Position numbers and translations under genes: made by a program. DNA of 15,581 nucleotides, from positions 1 to 15,581 of the forward strand of contig JAZNMO010000086.1 of assembly GCA_045579665.1 (NCBI GenBank). Direction: 5' to 3'. The notes beneath the pieces were generated by a model that searched no databases, was not told where the DNA came from, and was given only the letters and a program-made list of their open reading frames with translations. This stretch comes from COE1 sp045579665. Lineage in GTDB: Bacteria > Bacillota > Clostridia > Lachnospirales > Lachnospiraceae. Shown here piece by piece: positions 15,101 through 15,581 of the stretch (the first letter of the stretch is position 1; the number at the start of each line of letters is the position of its first letter).

Positions 15101-15581
15101 CTATAACTGATACAAATGGAGCATTTAATATTAAATTGCCGGTAGGAGCATATACCTTAGAGGTTATGAAAGAGGGATTTGTCACAGGATATTATAATGT
15201 GGTATCATCAGATGGAAGTGGCAATCAATTACAGGCGTTAGTTATGACGCCAGTTCTATCAGATGATGAATATAGAATTGTATTGACATGGGGAGAAATA
15301 CCAAGTGATTTGGATTCACATCTGTTATACTATAGGGACGGGGTTAACTTGATGCATGTTTATTACGGTAATAAATATGGAATAGTAGATGGTGAAAAGA
15401 TAGCGGAATTGGACCGAGATGATGTAACCAGCTATGGACCTGAAACTGTTACAATTACATTAAGAACAGGACATTTAGATGGTGGTGTTTTCAAGTATTA
15501 TGTACGTAATTTTGGTGCAATGAACTACACTGATTTATCTGCTTCGGGAGCAGTAGTCCGTGTTTACAAGGGGAACGATTT
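12133..15581 (+). CDS. large secreted subtilisin-family (S8) protease with VVETE repeats and CBM2-like domains (3' end beyond window)
   Basis: The frame stays open from 12124 to the window end, about 1150 codons. It begins with a signal-peptide-like hydrophobic run (LLFLLALTVVTTSVELPVMA, cleavage expected after VMA at 12192). In order: 15 copies of a V-V-E-T-E repeat (12211-12435); two CBM2-like domains (12502-12792, 12820-13113); a propeptide-like domain (about 13231-13470); the S8 domain with catalytic Asp in LIDSGFD (13675), His in NHGTHVAG (13753), oxyanion Asn in GAGNANN (14098) and Ser in SGTSMAAPH (14461); two carboxypeptidase-regulatory-like domains (14677-14940, 14974-15250); and a YfaP/DUF2135-like domain with LTWGEIPSDLDSH from 15268. 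All triad residues are present, so it should be an active extracellular peptidase, possibly held on polysaccharide or the cell surface. The start is uncertain: TGA at 12121 closes the frame, TTG 12133 and 12142 and ATG 12187 lack ribosome binding sites. See the findings for the possible frameshift. The C-terminal anchor, if any, is outside the window. Confidence 0.85.
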   Translation, partial: MLFLLALTVVTTSVELPVMATEVNTEVIETEVIETEAVETEVFETEVIETEVVETEVVETEVVGTEVVETEVVETEVIETEVVETEVVETEVVETEVVETEETTETETDGWDGVTEESVYEADNYTVTFKLTGAWDGGYNANVRIDNTSEKPIESWKMAVSYDGNISNIWNAVIESYEAGKYVVKNAGWNQDIAVDSYVEFGFSGQESFRGFPTAYEMLGGKATTQEEDYTIEYMIQSDWGTGFSGLIMISNNTDVAIEDWILEFDGENEITNIWNAVIETHEGNHYIVKNAGYNQNIAGGESVSFGFNVSDGCSLNEFTNFVLSQYSDEEVVIPEQDDEPLIDIGEIYFKDIEDENDIAYNADNGMPYVKNQLLISGLEGADKEVFEVITKDLGAEIVGYIELTNDYQIDFATDMTWEELENKKKYLESFSFVESVTPNVVIFSEENMITTNDAIYNTKPEGDDYNADYEKDGFWNEALPYGYNWSLEAMRVPSAWDALKTVDNPNPVKMGLIDSGFDDNHQDLSFVNIFGDNSQSDKNHGTHVAGIMAAKHNNRIGVSGVATNVKLYGYVKPIKSRTKAENLMEYKCALSYLVGNHVKVINISMTSEEVVAFAASRNNLNAQVSCMISSGYMTTFLRKLVNKGYDFLLVVGAGNANNKKFVEDDEEYYGFKKDDKATTYLSGNVLAKYSSIFSCIDDPMLMKRIMVVGAVKNGQMSFGKEAEPWYTCDEYSNIGDRINIWAPGTDVASTIYHDCEIAPEGYVLIEKGYATASGTSMAAPHIAGLAGLIYQVNPSLSAYQVKDIICNRDNSSDTVVGINGGYMPNARLCIEEAINTEGDGSGTVLPGGILIGKVTDKTGKALEDVRVAAHRTSVGEGNLDDYTTTGITGEGGIYEMVLTQGTYNLHISRDGYLPFVVEGVEILPDETKYMENTIMNEFLWDDWFSNINGSITNALNGQGIANATVKLRTGWNSKEGDYVTDKNGSTISTITDTNGAFNIKLPVGAYTLEVMKEGFVTGYYNVVSSDGSGNQLQALVMTPVLSDDEYRIVLTWGEIPSDLDSHLLYYRDGVNLMHVYYGNKYGIVDGEKIAELDRDDVTSYGPETVTITLRTGHLDGGVFKYYVRNFGAMNYTDLSASGAVVRVYKGND
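12211..12435 (+). repeat. 15-copy, 15-nt in-frame tandem repeat encoding (V)-V/I-E-T-E
   Basis: Fifteen consecutive 15-nt units of consensus GTAGTYGAGACAGAR encode mostly VVETE, with variants VIETE, AVETE, VFETE and one VVGTE. GTT and GTC/ATT codons partly alternate, giving a faint 30-nt period that suggests growth by duplication of pairs. The tract makes a long acidic, Thr-rich spacer between the signal peptide and the first carbohydrate-binding domain. Confidence 0.95.
12502..13113 (+). repeat. two tandem CBM2-like domains in the protease
   Basis: Two copies of about 97 codons share the pattern Tyr-Thr-[VI]...Trp-x-x-G-[YF]...IxNxT...IxxW...NIWNAVIE...Y-x-VKNAG-[WY]-NQ-x-IA...V-x-FGF. This matches family-2 carbohydrate-binding modules, including the surface aromatic positions. 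DNA identity between copies is low outside NIWNA and KNAG, so the duplication is old. Confidence 0.7.

Overview
The window looks like a chromosomal segment of a low-GC Gram-positive gut or rumen bacterium, most likely a Lachnospiraceae/clostridial anaerobe. The reasons are AT-rich codon choice, strong AGGAGG-type ribosome binding sites, a CUT1 sugar transporter without its own ATPase gene, a Clostridium-type cellobiose phosphorylase, and secreted proteins with clostridial signal peptides. The family assignment is inference; no rRNA or marker gene other than aroA is present.

Left end (1-2400): the tail of a MarR-type regulator is followed directly by a MATE multidrug/drug-sodium antiporter that carries a cytidylate-kinase-like domain fused to its C-terminus. 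Behind it is a short reading frame without a ribosome binding site that resembles a broken RelB/DinJ-type antitoxin tail. A perfect 14-bp stem-loop separates this block from the convergent cellobiose phosphorylase gene.

Cellobiose locus (2434-9745): a GH94 cellobiose phosphorylase on the minus strand is divergent from a LacI-family regulator, a highly codon-biased lipoprotein solute-binding protein and two CUT1 permeases on the plus strand. The likely logic is uptake of cellobiose or cellodextrins by the ABC importer, with energy from a shared ATPase encoded elsewhere, and intracellular phosphorolysis to glucose-1-phosphate plus glucose, controlled by the LacI protein. Both divergent promoters can be read in the sequence, and a near-identical 15-bp motif (G-W-AAACG-W-TTAAGTA) lies just downstream of each predicted transcription start, as expected for the repressor's operators. 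A 12-bp stem-loop between the binding-protein and permease genes probably lowers permease expression, and a long compound hairpin with a U-tract ends the operon.

Housekeeping pair (9750-11901): an MgtC/SapB-family membrane protein, then aroA (EPSP synthase) with its own readable promoter and terminator.

Right end (11902-15581): an intergenic leader with a terminator-like hairpin, then a very large secreted subtilisin-family (S8) protease running off the window. It has a 15-copy V-V-E-T-E repeat, two CBM2-like carbohydrate-binding domains, a propeptide-like region, a complete Asp/His/Ser catalytic triad, two carboxypeptidase-regulatory-like beta domains and a YfaP/DUF2135-like domain. Its start is problematic: the frame is closed just upstream, no ribosome binding site is visible, and a T7 tract marks a possible frameshift. 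This protease and its 5' region are the most unusual part of the window.
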